From: Asanoa hainanensis | GTDB lineage: Bacteria; Actinomycetota; Actinomycetes; Mycobacteriales; Micromonosporaceae | Length of the DNA stretch: 64,000 bases | Assembly (NCBI RefSeq): GCF_900188485.1 | Contig: NZ_FZPH01000012.1 | Span: forward strand, 62,001 to 126,000 | Direction of reading: 5' to 3' | In this document: positions 51,333-60,537 of the stretch, piece by piece | How the letters are laid out: every line of letters begins with the position of its first letter | Numbering within the stretch: the stretch's first letter is position 1 | Program-made: the position numbers and the translations under genes | Notes under the pieces: generated by a model | Told to the model about the DNA's origin: nothing | Databases searched by the model: none | Seen by the model: only the letters and a program-made list of their open reading frames with translations

Positions 51333-52915
51333 GCGTGGAGCCCGCCGACCGCACCGTCGACCGCCGGGCATTCCTGGCCCGCACCGCGGCCCTCGCGGCC
51401 GTCACCACCGCCGGCGCCGTGGCGCTGCCCGCCGTGGCCCGGGCGACCGGCGCGAAGAAGCCCAGCCTCGACAACGCGAACGCGTTCGTGCGACCGGGCT
51501 CGTACGGCGACCCGACCGAGCTCACCATCGCCGAGGCCGCGTGGCTCATCCGGGAGCGCCGGCTGCGGCCCGAGGAGCTGCTCGAGGCCCACCTGGCCCG
51601 GATCGCGGCGCACGACGGCACCTACCAGGCGTTCAACGTGGTCCTCGTCGAGCAGGCCCGGGAAGCCGCCCGGCGCCGGCCCGGTCGCGGTGCGCTGCAG
51701 GGGATTCCGCTGGCCATCAAGGACAACTACTACACCGCCGGGGTGCCTACCACCGCGAACTCGTACCTGTTCCAGGACTTCGTGCCGCCGTTCGACGCCA
51801 CCGCCGTCGCCCGGTTGAAGGCGGCCGGCGGGATCGTGGTCGGCAAGACGCAGATGGGTCCCCTGGCCACGACGCGAGCGACCACACCGGACGGTGTGGT
51901 CACCACGGTGAACGCCTGGACCCCCACGAACCCGAACCAGGACCCCGGCGGCTCGTCGACCGGCACCGCCACCGCGGTCGCCGGCCGGCTGGTGACCTCG
52001 GGCATCGGCACCCAGACCGGTGGCTCGATCACCGCGCCGTCCAACGCGCAGAACCTTACGGGTATCAAGCCGACGATGGGCCGGGTGTCGCTGCACGGGA
52101 TCATCCCGTTGAGCTACACCCGCGACCATCCCGGCCCGCTGGCCCGCGACGCCAAGGACGCCGCGATCATGCTGACCGCGATGGCGGGCGAGGACCCGGC
52201 GGACCCGCGTACGCAGGGATTGCCGGACGTGCCGAACCTGATCGACGCGGCCACCCCCGTCCGCCACCGGGGCGCGGTCAAGCTGCGGTGGAACACCCGG
52301 ATCGGGGTGCCGCCCGGCTTCGCGACCGGTACGTCGGCCACCGCCCTGGCCCGCCAGGCGTTCCTGGCCGCACTGGCCGCGATCCCCGGCGCGACCGTGG
52401 TCGAGGTGCCGTTGCCGGACGAGTGGAACCTGTTGACCGGCAACACCTTCAACAACGTGCGGTTGCCCGAGCGCAGCGAGCCGTTCATGCCGTACCTGCG
52501 CGACGACCTGCGCGGTTTCGGTGTCTCGCTGACCGGGTGGCTGCAGGGCGCGCTGTTCGGCGGCAACGAGTTCCTGACCGGACAGCGGGCCAAGGTGTTG
52601 CTGCTGGAGCGGGTGCTGGACCAGATCTTCGACAAGTGCGACGTCGCGGTCCAGACCGGCCCTGTGCCGTTCGACATCATCGGGCTGCCGGAGATCGCGT
52701 TCCCGATCGGCTTCACCGCCGCCGGGGTGCCGATCGGCACGATCCTGGGCGGCCTCCCGTACGCGGAGGACCGGCTCCTCTCGATCGCGGCGGCGTACCA
52801 GGCGGTCACCGACTGGCACAAGCGGCGCCCGACCGACCCGCCGGCGGGGGCCGTGGCGGCTCGTGGGGCGGGCCTGCGGCTCACCGCCGACCAGGTGGCC
52901 GAGCTGTCGCAGTGA
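51329..52915 (+). CDS. amidase-signature-family hydrolase, Tat-exported
   Basis: 528 residues. A twin-arginine signal (RRAFLARTAALAAVTTAGAV, cleavage near AVARA) precedes a catalytic domain with the complete Ser-cisSer-Lys triad: Lys131 in LAIKDNYY, Ser209 in PGGSSTGTATA, Ser233 in GTQTGGSI, at the usual 78- and 24-residue spacings. The C-terminal part (FPIGFTAAGVPIGTILGGLP) is also typical. It hydrolyses an amide outside the membrane; the substrate is unknown. It is coupled to the 100-residue gene upstream. Confidence 0.92.
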   Translation: MSVEPADRTVDRRAFLARTAALAAVTTAGAVALPAVARATGAKKPSLDNANAFVRPGSYGDPTELTIAEAAWLIRERRLRPEELLEAHLARIAAHDGTYQAFNVVLVEQAREAARRRPGRGALQGIPLAIKDNYYTAGVPTTANSYLFQDFVPPFDATAVARLKAAGGIVVGKTQMGPLATTRATTPDGVVTTVNAWTPTNPNQDPGGSSTGTATAVAGRLVTSGIGTQTGGSITAPSNAQNLTGIKPTMGRVSLHGIIPLSYTRDHPGPLARDAKDAAIMLTAMAGEDPADPRTQGLPDVPNLIDAATPVRHRGAVKLRWNTRIGVPPGFATGTSATALARQAFLAALAAIPGATVVEVPLPDEWNLLTGNTFNNVRLPERSEPFMPYLRDDLRGFGVSLTGWLQGALFGGNEFLTGQRAKVLLLERVLDQIFDKCDVAVQTGPVPFDIIGLPEIAFPIGFTAAGVPIGTILGGLPYAEDRLLSIAAAYQAVTDWHKRRPTDPPAGAVAARGAGLRLTADQVAELSQ

Positions 52916-52985
52916 CGTGCGCCGGGCCGGGTCTCGGTGAGAGGCCCGGTCCGGCTGTACACTGACCGTCATCGATGCGTCCCGC

Positions 52986-53828
52986 GTGCTCTACACCGGG
53001 CCCTTCCACCTGGCGCTGCGGAAGGCGATCCGCGAGCGTGGGCTGTCCCTCGACCGGGTGCGCGCCCATCTCGCGCGGCGCGGCGTCTCCATCGCGCTCT
53101 CCAGCCTCAGCGACTGGCAGACCGGCCGGTGCCGCCCGGTCAACGAGTCCACGGTGGCCGCTCTCGAGGACGTGCTCCGGCTGCCCCCGGGCGCGCTTTC
53201 CCGGTTGCTGCGAGTGCGCGGCAGCCTCGCTGACATCGGCCCCGTGGCTGAGCTGCTCGACGCCGTGGCCGACTCCCGTCCCGACGACCTCGAGCTGGTC
53301 AGCGTCCAGCAGCGGGTCGACGTCGACGACGACGGGCGGTTCGCGGGCCTGCGGGTCCGCACGGCCATCCGGGCCCTGCGTGACGGCGTCGACCGCTACG
53401 TGGCCCGCTTCTACGGCGACCGTGGCTGCGACCCGCACCTCGTGCGCACCCGGCCGCTGCGCAACTGCCGCCTCGGCCGCCGGCTCGTGCACCCGTCGGC
53501 ACCGGCGATGGTCTACGAGCTCGTCTTCGACGACGCGTTGCGGGCCGGTGAGACGTGGGTGTTCGAGAGCCGGCTGGTCGACCCCGGCGCCGCCCGGTGC
53601 TCCGAGCTCGCGTTCGGTTTCCGCTACCCGGCCGAGCAGTGCCTGCTGGAGGTGCAGTTCCATCCCGCCGCGCGGCCGGCCGGCACCCGGGCGTTCGCCC
53701 AGTTCGACCTGGCCGACCAGCGCCACGTGCTCGGCGGGCTGACGCTGAGCCGGCAGCACGCCGTGCACCTCATCGCGTCGGGCGTCGACTCGGGCGTGCT
53801 GGGCATCGCCTGGGACTGGGCACCTTAG
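52986..53828 (+). CDS. helix-turn-helix protein with unknown C-terminal domain
   Basis: 280 residues from GTG 52986. Residues 8-75 look like an XRE-type helix-turn-helix (LALRKAIRERGLSLDRVRAH, SSLSDWQTGRCRPVNESTVA). The remaining ~200 residues form an unrecognised domain with MVYELVFDDALRAGETWVFE and SELAFGFRYPAEQCLLEVQF, resembling a sensor or ligand-binding beta fold. No ribosome-binding site is seen. A TACACT at 52958-52963 suggests transcription starts near 52970, leaving a ~15-base leader. A regulator role is inferred; no target palindrome was found. Confidence 0.65.
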   Translation: MLYTGPFHLALRKAIRERGLSLDRVRAHLARRGVSIALSSLSDWQTGRCRPVNESTVAALEDVLRLPPGALSRLLRVRGSLADIGPVAELLDAVADSRPDDLELVSVQQRVDVDDDGRFAGLRVRTAIRALRDGVDRYVARFYGDRGCDPHLVRTRPLRNCRLGRRLVHPSAPAMVYELVFDDALRAGETWVFESRLVDPGAARCSELAFGFRYPAEQCLLEVQFHPAARPAGTRAFAQFDLADQRHVLGGLTLSRQHAVHLIASGVDSGVLGIAWDWAP

Positions 53829-53946
53829 GGATCGGTGCGGGGCCGGTCAAGGCGCGGAATTCCGACGGTTGCCGGCGGCCGCGCTCCGGTGCGACAAAGA
53901 CCGGCAGAGCGACCGTCCCCGCTCGTCGAAGGAGTGAGTCACGCCC

Positions 53947-55416
53947 ATGACCTCACGAAGAATCGCTTCAGTGGCCGCCATCCTGGTGTTCGGTGCCGCC
54001 ACGCCCGCGCACGCCGCGCCGGAACACCGTGGTCAGTTGCCCTTGATCGAGGCCGCGACGCTGGTGCGTGCCGCCGCCGCCGCGCCGTCGTCCGGCCTCG
54101 CCTCCATCGTCATCGAGGAGAAGTCCGTCGCCGTCTGGTGGAAGGGCGCCGTGCCCGCTCCGGTGCTGACGGCGATCGCCAAGGCCAGAGCCATCGCGCC
54201 GGTACGCATCGCCCGTGCGGCCTACTCCAAGGTGGAGCTGCTGGCCGCGTCCGCGACCATCGAGCAGCAAATGCGCAACGATCCCGGTTTCCACGGCATC
54301 AAGGCCCAACCCGACGGCTCCGGCCTGATCGTCAAGGTCGACGCCGTCCGCGCCCGTACCCTCGCGGCCGTCGACGTCCCGGTCACCTTCAGCGTGGAAG
54401 ACCGGCTGCGCCCCGTCTCCCGGGGTGACGACGGCGCACCGTGGTCGGGCGGCGCCCGGATCATCAACACGAGCATCGGTGCCGGCTGCACCGCCGGCTA
54501 CGGCGTCAACACCCCGAGCGGCCCGGCCGTGCTGACCGCCGGCCACTGTGGCCAGCCCGGCAACCGCATCACCGACGGCGCCGGGGAGTTCATCGGCAAC
54601 ATCGGCGGCGACGACAACACGTTCGACGTGCTGGTCGTCCCGACGAACGCGGCCAGCAACCGGATCTACGTGGGTGGCGGCAACAGCAACCAGCAGCTCA
54701 CGGTCACCGGCGGCGGCGCTCCGTTCGTCGGTGAGCGGCTGTGCCAGTCCGGCTACACCAGCGCGAACACCGTCGGCGGCCAGATCTGCAACCTCCAGGT
54801 CCGGTTCGAGGGCACGGACTCGCAGCGCCTCTGGGAGGCCACCCAGCTCGACGGTCAGGTCGCCGCGCGCCCCGGCGACAGCGGCGGCCCGGTCTACCTG
54901 GACCGCGGCGACGGCACGGTGACCGCTCGCGGCACCACCACCCGGGTCGCGGGCTCCGGCTTCGGCTTCGCCGGTTTCGAGAAGGCGCAACAGCGGTTCG
55001 GTGTCTCGATCCCCGGCGGCACCGGCGGCGGCCGCACCGGCCAGGTGGTCAGCGCCGCGACGAACAAGTGCTTGGACATCAACGCCAGCGGTACGGCCGA
55101 CGGCACGAAGATCCAGATCTGGGGCTGCAACGGTACGGGCGCGCAGCGGTGGACGATCGGTGCCGACGGCACGGTCCGGGGCCTCGGCAAGTGTCTCGAC
55201 GTGCGGTCGAGCGGCACCGCCAACGGCACCGTCGTGCAGCTCTGGGGCTGCAACGGCACGGGCGCGCAGGTCTGGTCGGCGGGTGCCAACGGCTCGCTGG
55301 TCAACCCGCAGTCGGGCCGCTGCCTCGACGTGGCCGGCGGCGGCACGGCCGACGGCACCCAGATCCAGATCTGGGACTGTGTCGGCGTCGCCAACCAGCG
55401 CTGGACCTTGCCCTAG
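53947..55416 (+). CDS. secreted trypsin-like serine protease with ricin B-type lectin domain
   Basis: 489 residues. Signal peptide (IASVAAILVFGAATPAHA) and a propeptide of ~130 residues of alpha-lytic-protease type (ARAAYSKVELLAASATIEQQ) precede the protease. Catalytic His in VLTAGHCGQPG, Asp in NTFDVLVV, Ser in RPGDSGGPVYL; this matches the S1E/streptogrisin group. The last ~125 residues are a beta-trefoil carbohydrate-binding domain with three QxW repeats (QRWTIG, QVWSAG, QRWTLP) and CLD repeats. It probably attacks sugar-coated protein in the environment. AAGGAG lies about 15 bases before ATG 53947, a long spacing. A strong hairpin follows the stop. Confidence 0.93.
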   Translation: MTSRRIASVAAILVFGAATPAHAAPEHRGQLPLIEAATLVRAAAAAPSSGLASIVIEEKSVAVWWKGAVPAPVLTAIAKARAIAPVRIARAAYSKVELLAASATIEQQMRNDPGFHGIKAQPDGSGLIVKVDAVRARTLAAVDVPVTFSVEDRLRPVSRGDDGAPWSGGARIINTSIGAGCTAGYGVNTPSGPAVLTAGHCGQPGNRITDGAGEFIGNIGGDDNTFDVLVVPTNAASNRIYVGGGNSNQQLTVTGGGAPFVGERLCQSGYTSANTVGGQICNLQVRFEGTDSQRLWEATQLDGQVAARPGDSGGPVYLDRGDGTVTARGTTTRVAGSGFGFAGFEKAQQRFGVSIPGGTGGGRTGQVVSAATNKCLDINASGTADGTKIQIWGCNGTGAQRWTIGADGTVRGLGKCLDVRSSGTANGTVVQLWGCNGTGAQVWSAGANGSLVNPQSGRCLDVAGGGTADGTQIQIWDCVGVANQRWTLP

Positions 55417-55421
55417 CTTTC

Positions 55422-55449
55422 GCGGGGGCCGCCGGCCGGCGGCCCCCGC
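55422..55449. terminator. strong GC hairpin after the protease gene
   Basis: The 28-base segment is fully self-complementary, with arms GCGGGGGCCGCC and GGCGGCCCCCGC around GGCC. No U-tract. It lies six bases after the stop. Confidence 0.7.
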
Positions 55450-55492
55450 TCGCTCCCGGAATGCGTACGGGTGGTGGCGCTGCCTACACTCG

Positions 55493-55681
55493 ATGATCGT
55501 GGACGCCTTGGATCCGAAGGCGATCGCGGCGAAGCTGATGGGCGAGCCGATCGCCGGTGCCGACGACGCGCGGGTGGCCGATGCCATGCGGCGCTTCGAC
55601 CGGCACTCGCGCGAGCGCGAAGGGCTGCGCCGGCACGCCGAGCCACCCCCAGACGATCCACCGCAGACGGTCGACTCCTAG
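55493..55681 (+). CDS. small hypothetical protein upstream of the FetB-like gene
   Basis: 62 residues (ALDPKAIAAKLMGEPIAGAD, RRFDRHSREREGLRRHAEPP), charged and soluble. TACACT at 55485-55490 lies two bases before ATG 55493 and eight before GTG 55499, so the leaderless start is uncertain. It ends three bases before the next start and is probably cotranscribed with it. Confidence 0.55.
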   Translation: MIVDALDPKAIAAKLMGEPIAGADDARVADAMRRFDRHSREREGLRRHAEPPPDDPPQTVDS

Positions 55682-55683
55682 AG

Positions 55684-56421
55684 GTGGAGTCGCAGGCCAC
55701 CGTCTCGCCGTCGGTTACGTACGCGGCCGTGCTGGTCGTGCTCGTCGTGGTCGCCGCGGCGGTGGCCGCGCTCGCCCGGCTGCGGGTGTCCCGCGCGCTC
55801 GTGGTGGCCAGCCTGCGCGCGGTGGTGCAGCTCGCCGCGATCTCGTTGCTGATCATCGCGGTGCTGCGGTCGTGGGGGCTGACCGTGGTCTTCGTGGCCT
55901 CGATGCTGACGATCGCCGCGTTCACCTCCGGCGGCCGGGTCGGTCGGCGGTCGCCGCTCGTCGCGGTGCCGATCCTGGCCGGCACGCTGCCCGTGCTCGC
56001 GTTGATCCTCGTCACGGGCACGGTGCCGGTGACTCCGATCGCGGTGGTCCCGATCGCCGGCATCCTGATCGGCGGTGCGATGACCGCGACCTCGTTGTCG
56101 GGCCGGCGCGCGCTCGAGACGCTGCGCACCCGCCACGGGGAGTACGAGGCGGCCCTGGCGCTGGGCTTCTCCGACCGGGACGCGGCCCTGGAACTGTGCC
56201 GGCCGAGCGCCGCCGAGGCGCTGGTGCCGGCGCTGGACCAGACCCGGACGGTCGGGCTGGTCACGCTGCCGGGCGCGTTCGTGGGCGTACTCCTCGGTGG
56301 CGCCAGCCCGATCGAGGCGGGCGCGGCGCAGCTATTGGTCCTCGTCGGCCTGCTCGCGGTGGAGACGATCGCGGCGGTGCTGACCGTCGAAATCGTCGCG
56401 CGTGGAGCGCTGAACAGCTGA
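55684..56421 (+). CDS. FetB/UPF0014-family membrane protein
   Basis: 245 residues from GTG 55684, six to seven membrane helices. Family signatures are RVSRALVVASLRAVVQLAAI, VPIAGILIGGAMTATSLSGR, and LALGFSDRDAALELCRPSAA followed by VGLVTLPGAFVGVLLGGASP. In Escherichia coli FetB is the permease of an iron exporter with the ATPase FetA; no ATPase gene is adjacent here, so the partner must be elsewhere or the function differs. Confidence 0.85.
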   Translation: MESQATVSPSVTYAAVLVVLVVVAAAVAALARLRVSRALVVASLRAVVQLAAISLLIIAVLRSWGLTVVFVASMLTIAAFTSGGRVGRRSPLVAVPILAGTLPVLALILVTGTVPVTPIAVVPIAGILIGGAMTATSLSGRRALETLRTRHGEYEAALALGFSDRDAALELCRPSAAEALVPALDQTRTVGLVTLPGAFVGVLLGGASPIEAGAAQLLVLVGLLAVETIAAVLTVEIVARGALNS

Positions 56422-56424
56422 AGG

Positions 56425-56472
56425 AAGGGCCCCTTGTTAACGCTTTCCGCAGCGCAAGGGACCCTTGTTAAC
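56425..56472. repeat. paired AAGGGNCCCTTGTTAAC repeat
   Basis: Two direct 17-base copies (56425-56441 and 56456-56472, one mismatch) start at 31-base distance right after the fetB-like stop. Each contains the small palindrome AAGGGNCCCTT. I associate such words with dispersed repeats in Micromonosporaceae genomes (memory, not searched). Confidence 0.6.
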
Positions 56473-56635
56473 ACCTCCCGTCCCACGCGCCCGTAACACA
56501 ACTCCAGTCCCACAAGCGGCAAAAGTGAAGTTTACCGATTAAAACGGAACAAACTTCGCAAAGGGGTTAGTGTCGGTCATGGCCCGACCTTCGTCGGGCA
56601 AATGGGGCACCGGGCAAGGGAAGGTACATCGAATC

Positions 56636-57049
56636 ATGTCGAAGAAATTCCTGGGCAAGGTCATCGCCACAGCCGCGCTCAGCGGCGCGGCGCTGCTCAT
56701 CGCGCCCGGCATCGCGCTGGCCGCCGACGAGCCGGGCAGCCACGACTGGCCGCAGGCGTGTGCCGCGCAGGCCGACGAGCACGGCAAGCCGGGCGCGGAG
56801 GCCAAGCCGGGCGCCGAGGGCAGGCCGGAGGCCAAGCCCGAGTCGGCCAAGGCTGACGAGAACGGCAAGCCGGGCGGTGGCGAGGACAAGAAGGAGTGCG
56901 ACGCTCCCAAGGGCTGGGTCGACGGTGGTGCCGGTGGCGCCAGCACCGACGTCAAGCTCTTCACCGCGGGCGGCACCCTGCTGGGCGCGGCGTCGCTGGG
57001 CGGGCTCGTTCTCCTGCGTCGTCGCCGGACCGATGGCTCGCTGGCCTAA
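56636..57049 (+). CDS. secreted, C-terminally membrane-anchored surface protein
   Basis: 137 residues from ATG 56636. Signal peptide (KFLGKVIATAALSGAALLIA, then PGIALAADEP). A low-complexity charged middle follows with repeats such as GKPGAEAKPGAEGRPEAKPE. A C-terminal hydrophobic segment (TLLGAASLGGLVLL) followed by RRRR gives the topology of a sortase substrate, but no LPxTG-like motif is present. It overlaps the class F sortase gene by 17 bases, so a functional link is likely even though the sorting motif is not recognised. Confidence 0.7.
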   Translation: MSKKFLGKVIATAALSGAALLIAPGIALAADEPGSHDWPQACAAQADEHGKPGAEAKPGAEGRPEAKPESAKADENGKPGGGEDKKECDAPKGWVDGGAGGASTDVKLFTAGGTLLGAASLGGLVLLRRRRTDGSLA

Positions 57050-57734
57050 GTTCACGACGGGGCAAACCGGCGGCCGCCACGAGAAATTGTGGCGCGCCGC
57101 CGGCGCCGTCCTCGTCGCCGTAACCGCCCTCGCCGGAGCGGGTCTGCTCGGCGCGTCCTTCAGCGAGACGCCCGTGCCGCCACAGCCGGCCGCCGCGGAC
57201 GCGATGTTCGACCCCGCCGTCCCGGCACCGACGGGCAGCCCGACCGGGAGCCCATCCGGCAGCCCGACCGCACCGGTCGCCCTCGCCCGGTCCGAGCCCG
57301 CGTCCATCCACATCAGCCGGATCGGCGTGAAGGCGAAGATCATGAGCCTGGGCCTCAACAAGGACGGCACCCTGCAGGTGCCGCCGTTGAAGAAGGCCGA
57401 CCTCGCCGGCTGGTACTCGTTGGGCGCCTCGCCCGGAGAGATCGGCAACGCGGTCGTCGTCGGCCATGTGACGACCAAGGACAACACGGCGGTCTTCTTC
57501 CGCCTGGGCGAGCTGCGCAAGGACGACAAGATCATGATCAAGCGCAAGGACGGCAGCATGGCCAACTTCGTCGTCGACGGCGTCAAGGCGTACCCGAAGA
57601 AGAAGTTCCCGACCGCGCTCGTGTACGGGCCGAACCAGCGGGCCGGCCTGCGCCTGGTCACCTGTGGTGGAAACTTCGACGCCAAGGCCAGCAACTACCT
57701 GGACAACGTGATCGTCTTCGCGACGGCCGCCTGA
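57033..57734 (+). CDS. class F sortase
   Basis: 233 residues from ATG 57033. N-terminal membrane anchor (AAGAVLVAVTALAGAGLLGA) and a Pro/Ser/Thr spacer PTGSPTGSPSGSPT precede the sortase barrel. The catalytic histidine is in NAVVVGHVTT, the cysteine in LVTCGGNFD and the arginine in GLRLVTC. Ending SNYLDNVIVFA is typical of actinobacterial class F enzymes. Sortases cleave and transpeptidate surface proteins; the adjacent 56636 protein is the obvious candidate partner. Confidence 0.88.
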   Translation: MARWPKFTTGQTGGRHEKLWRAAGAVLVAVTALAGAGLLGASFSETPVPPQPAAADAMFDPAVPAPTGSPTGSPSGSPTAPVALARSEPASIHISRIGVKAKIMSLGLNKDGTLQVPPLKKADLAGWYSLGASPGEIGNAVVVGHVTTKDNTAVFFRLGELRKDDKIMIKRKDGSMANFVVDGVKAYPKKKFPTALVYGPNQRAGLRLVTCGGNFDAKASNYLDNVIVFATAA

Positions 57735-57776
57735 CGACGCCGTGCTTGTTTCCGCTGCCCGGAGGGTGGGTAGCTC

Positions 57777-58760
<984 letters not shown>

Positions 58761-58824
58761 CATTCGCGCGGGCTGCCCCGTCGGAGGGGAGTAGGCAACA
58801 ACCGACGGCACAGGAGTACGCACC

Positions 58825-59298
58825 ATGGACGCACGTTTGAACCTGTTCGGCAGCCCGGTCGCGACCAAGGCTTTCAAGTACCTCTCGTCGGCCGGCAAGG
58901 CGGCCGCCGACTCGACCCTGCCCGCCGCGACGCAGGAGCTGGTCCGGCTGCGGGCCAGCCAGATCAACGGTTGCGCCGTCTGTGTCGACATGCACACCAA
59001 GGACGCCGCGCACGCCGGTGAGAGCGCGTTGCGGCTGCACCTGGTCGCCGCCTGGCGCGAGGCCACCGTGTTCACCGACGCGGAGCGGGCGGCACTGGAG
59101 CTGGCCGAGCAGGGAACCCGGATCGCCGACGGCGGCGGTGGCATCACGGACGAGGCGTGGGCGAACGCCGCCAAGCACTACAACGAGGACGAGCTCGCCT
59201 CCCTGGTGCTGACGATCGCCATCATCAACACCTTCAACCGCGTGAACGTCCTCACCCAGCAGCCGGCCGGCGACTACGTGCCCGGCCAGTGGGGCTGA
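58825..59298 (+). CDS. carboxymuconolactone decarboxylase/AhpD-like protein
   Basis: 157 residues, AhpD-like all-helical fold. The redox motif CAVCVDMHTKDA (C-x-x-C with the downstream His) is the alkylhydroperoxidase active site. N-terminal LPAATQELVRLRASQINGC and C-terminal AIINTFNRVNVL are typical. It probably acts in peroxide or thiol stress defence. ATG 58825 has AGGAG upstream. It converges with the ROK gene three bases later. Confidence 0.9.
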   Translation: MDARLNLFGSPVATKAFKYLSSAGKAAADSTLPAATQELVRLRASQINGCAVCVDMHTKDAAHAGESALRLHLVAAWREATVFTDAERAALELAEQGTRIADGGGGITDEAWANAAKHYNEDELASLVLTIAIINTFNRVNVLTQQPAGDYVPGQWG

Positions 59299-59301
59299 GG
59301 A

Positions 59302-60471
59302 CTACTGGCGGCGAGGGGCGACCGGGGCGGACAGCCCCGCGCTGAACAACCGGTCGTCCACCTCGTTGAGGGACAACTTCAGCGCACCGAGAGCCACGGA
59401 GTCCGCGCCGAGCGTCGAGGCGCGGACTTCCGGCATCCGGATGCACAGCCGCTCGAGCTCTTTGCGCAGCGGGTCGAGCACGAGATCCGCCGACCGGGAG
59501 AAGCCGCCGCCGAAGACGACCACCTGCGGGTCCAAGGTGAGCACGAGCGCCGCGGCGCCCACCGCCAGGTCCTTGACGTAGCGGTTGACCGCGGCCCGTG
59601 CGGCCCGGTTCCCGTCGCGGGCCGCGTTGAAGACCCAGGCCGCCGCGTCGTCGGGGCTCACGGTCGACGGGACGCCGGCGCAGTTCTGCAGGTGCGCCGG
59701 CGCGTCCAGCCACCGCACCTGCTTGAGCGCGCCGATCTCGCCCGCCGCGCCGCCGAACCCCCGGCGCAGCACGCCGTCGATGATCAGGCCCGCGCCGTTG
59801 CGCATGCCGCCGAGCAGATAGACGATGTCGTCCGCGTCGCGGGCCGCGCCTTTCCAACGCTCGGCCAACGCGGCCAACTTACAGTCGTTCTCGACCAGGA
59901 TCGGGCAGGTGAACCGGGCGCCGAGATGGCTGGCCAGGTTGACCTGCTGCCAACCGGGCAGGGGGGTGAAGAAGCTGGTCTGCCCGGCCGCGTCGACGGC
60001 ACCGGTGACCGCGACCGTCACCGCCCAGATGTCGCCGAACGACTTGCCGGCCTCCGACACGCACGCGTCGATCACGCTGTCGAGCTCGGCGAGCCGCTCT
60101 TCCGGCCCGGCATCGGGCGAGACGGAGTGCCGCACCGTGTGCACGATGTCGCCGTCGAGGTCGGCCAGCAGCGCCAATATTTTGTGGGCACCCACGTCGA
60201 CGCCGAGCACGTGGCCGGCGTCCGCGCGGAACTGATAGCGGCGCGCCGGCCGGCCGACCGCGCTGCTGGCTCCGGGCTCGAGCACGCTGGCCCAGCCGTC
60301 CGTGACCAGCCCCTGGGCGATGACGTCGACGGCCGGCCGGGACAGCCCCGTGCGCTGCGACAGCTCGGTGACGGTGGACGGCGGGTGCTGACGCAGCGCG
60401 CGCACGATGCTCAGCGAGTTGAGCTCGCGCAGCCGCGACAGGTCGGTGCCGGTCGTCGCCAGTTCTGTCAC
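59302..60471 (-). CDS. ROK-family transcriptional regulator of the alpha-galactoside cluster
   Basis: 389 residues from GTG 60471. Winged helix (NSLSIVRALRQHPPSTVTEL, SQRTGLSRPAVDVIAQGLV), then the ROK ATPase-like domain GHVLGVDVGAHKILALLADL, TPLPGWQQVNLASHLGARF and GAGLIIDGVLRRGFGGAAGE. The typical ROK zinc-site C-x-C-G-x2-G-C is reduced to LQNCAGVPSTV, so zinc binding is probably lost. It sits at the end of the sugar cluster and should respond to galactosides or galactose. Paired direct repeats lie upstream. Confidence 0.88.
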   Translation of the reverse strand: MTELATTGTDLSRLRELNSLSIVRALRQHPPSTVTELSQRTGLSRPAVDVIAQGLVTDGWASVLEPGASSAVGRPARRYQFRADAGHVLGVDVGAHKILALLADLDGDIVHTVRHSVSPDAGPEERLAELDSVIDACVSEAGKSFGDIWAVTVAVTGAVDAAGQTSFFTPLPGWQQVNLASHLGARFTCPILVENDCKLAALAERWKGAARDADDIVYLLGGMRNGAGLIIDGVLRRGFGGAAGEIGALKQVRWLDAPAHLQNCAGVPSTVSPDDAAAWVFNAARDGNRAARAAVNRYVKDLAVGAAALVLTLDPQVVVFGGGFSRSADLVLDPLRKELERLCIRMPEVRASTLGADSVALGALKLSLNEVDDRLFSAGLSAPVAPRRQ

Positions 60472-60486
60472 GTCACGTCCCTTTTC

Positions 60487-60515
60487 CCAAGTACGCTTTT
60501 TTCCAAATACGCTTT
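60487..60515. promoter_or_regulatory. two direct 13-base repeats CCAANTACGCTTT upstream of the ROK gene
   Basis: CCAAGTACGCTTT (60487-60499) and CCAAATACGCTTT (60503-60515) are 16 bases apart, within the short AT-rich region between the alpha-galactosidase stop and the ROK start. They are likely binding sites for the ROK protein. Confidence 0.55.
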
Positions 60516-60537
60516 GACCTTTACAAAATAGCAAGCC

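Noticed and set aside
56636-57049. Classical LPxTG surface protein
   Set aside because: No LPxTG, LAxTG or NPxTG motif precedes the C-terminal helix; only the topology fits.
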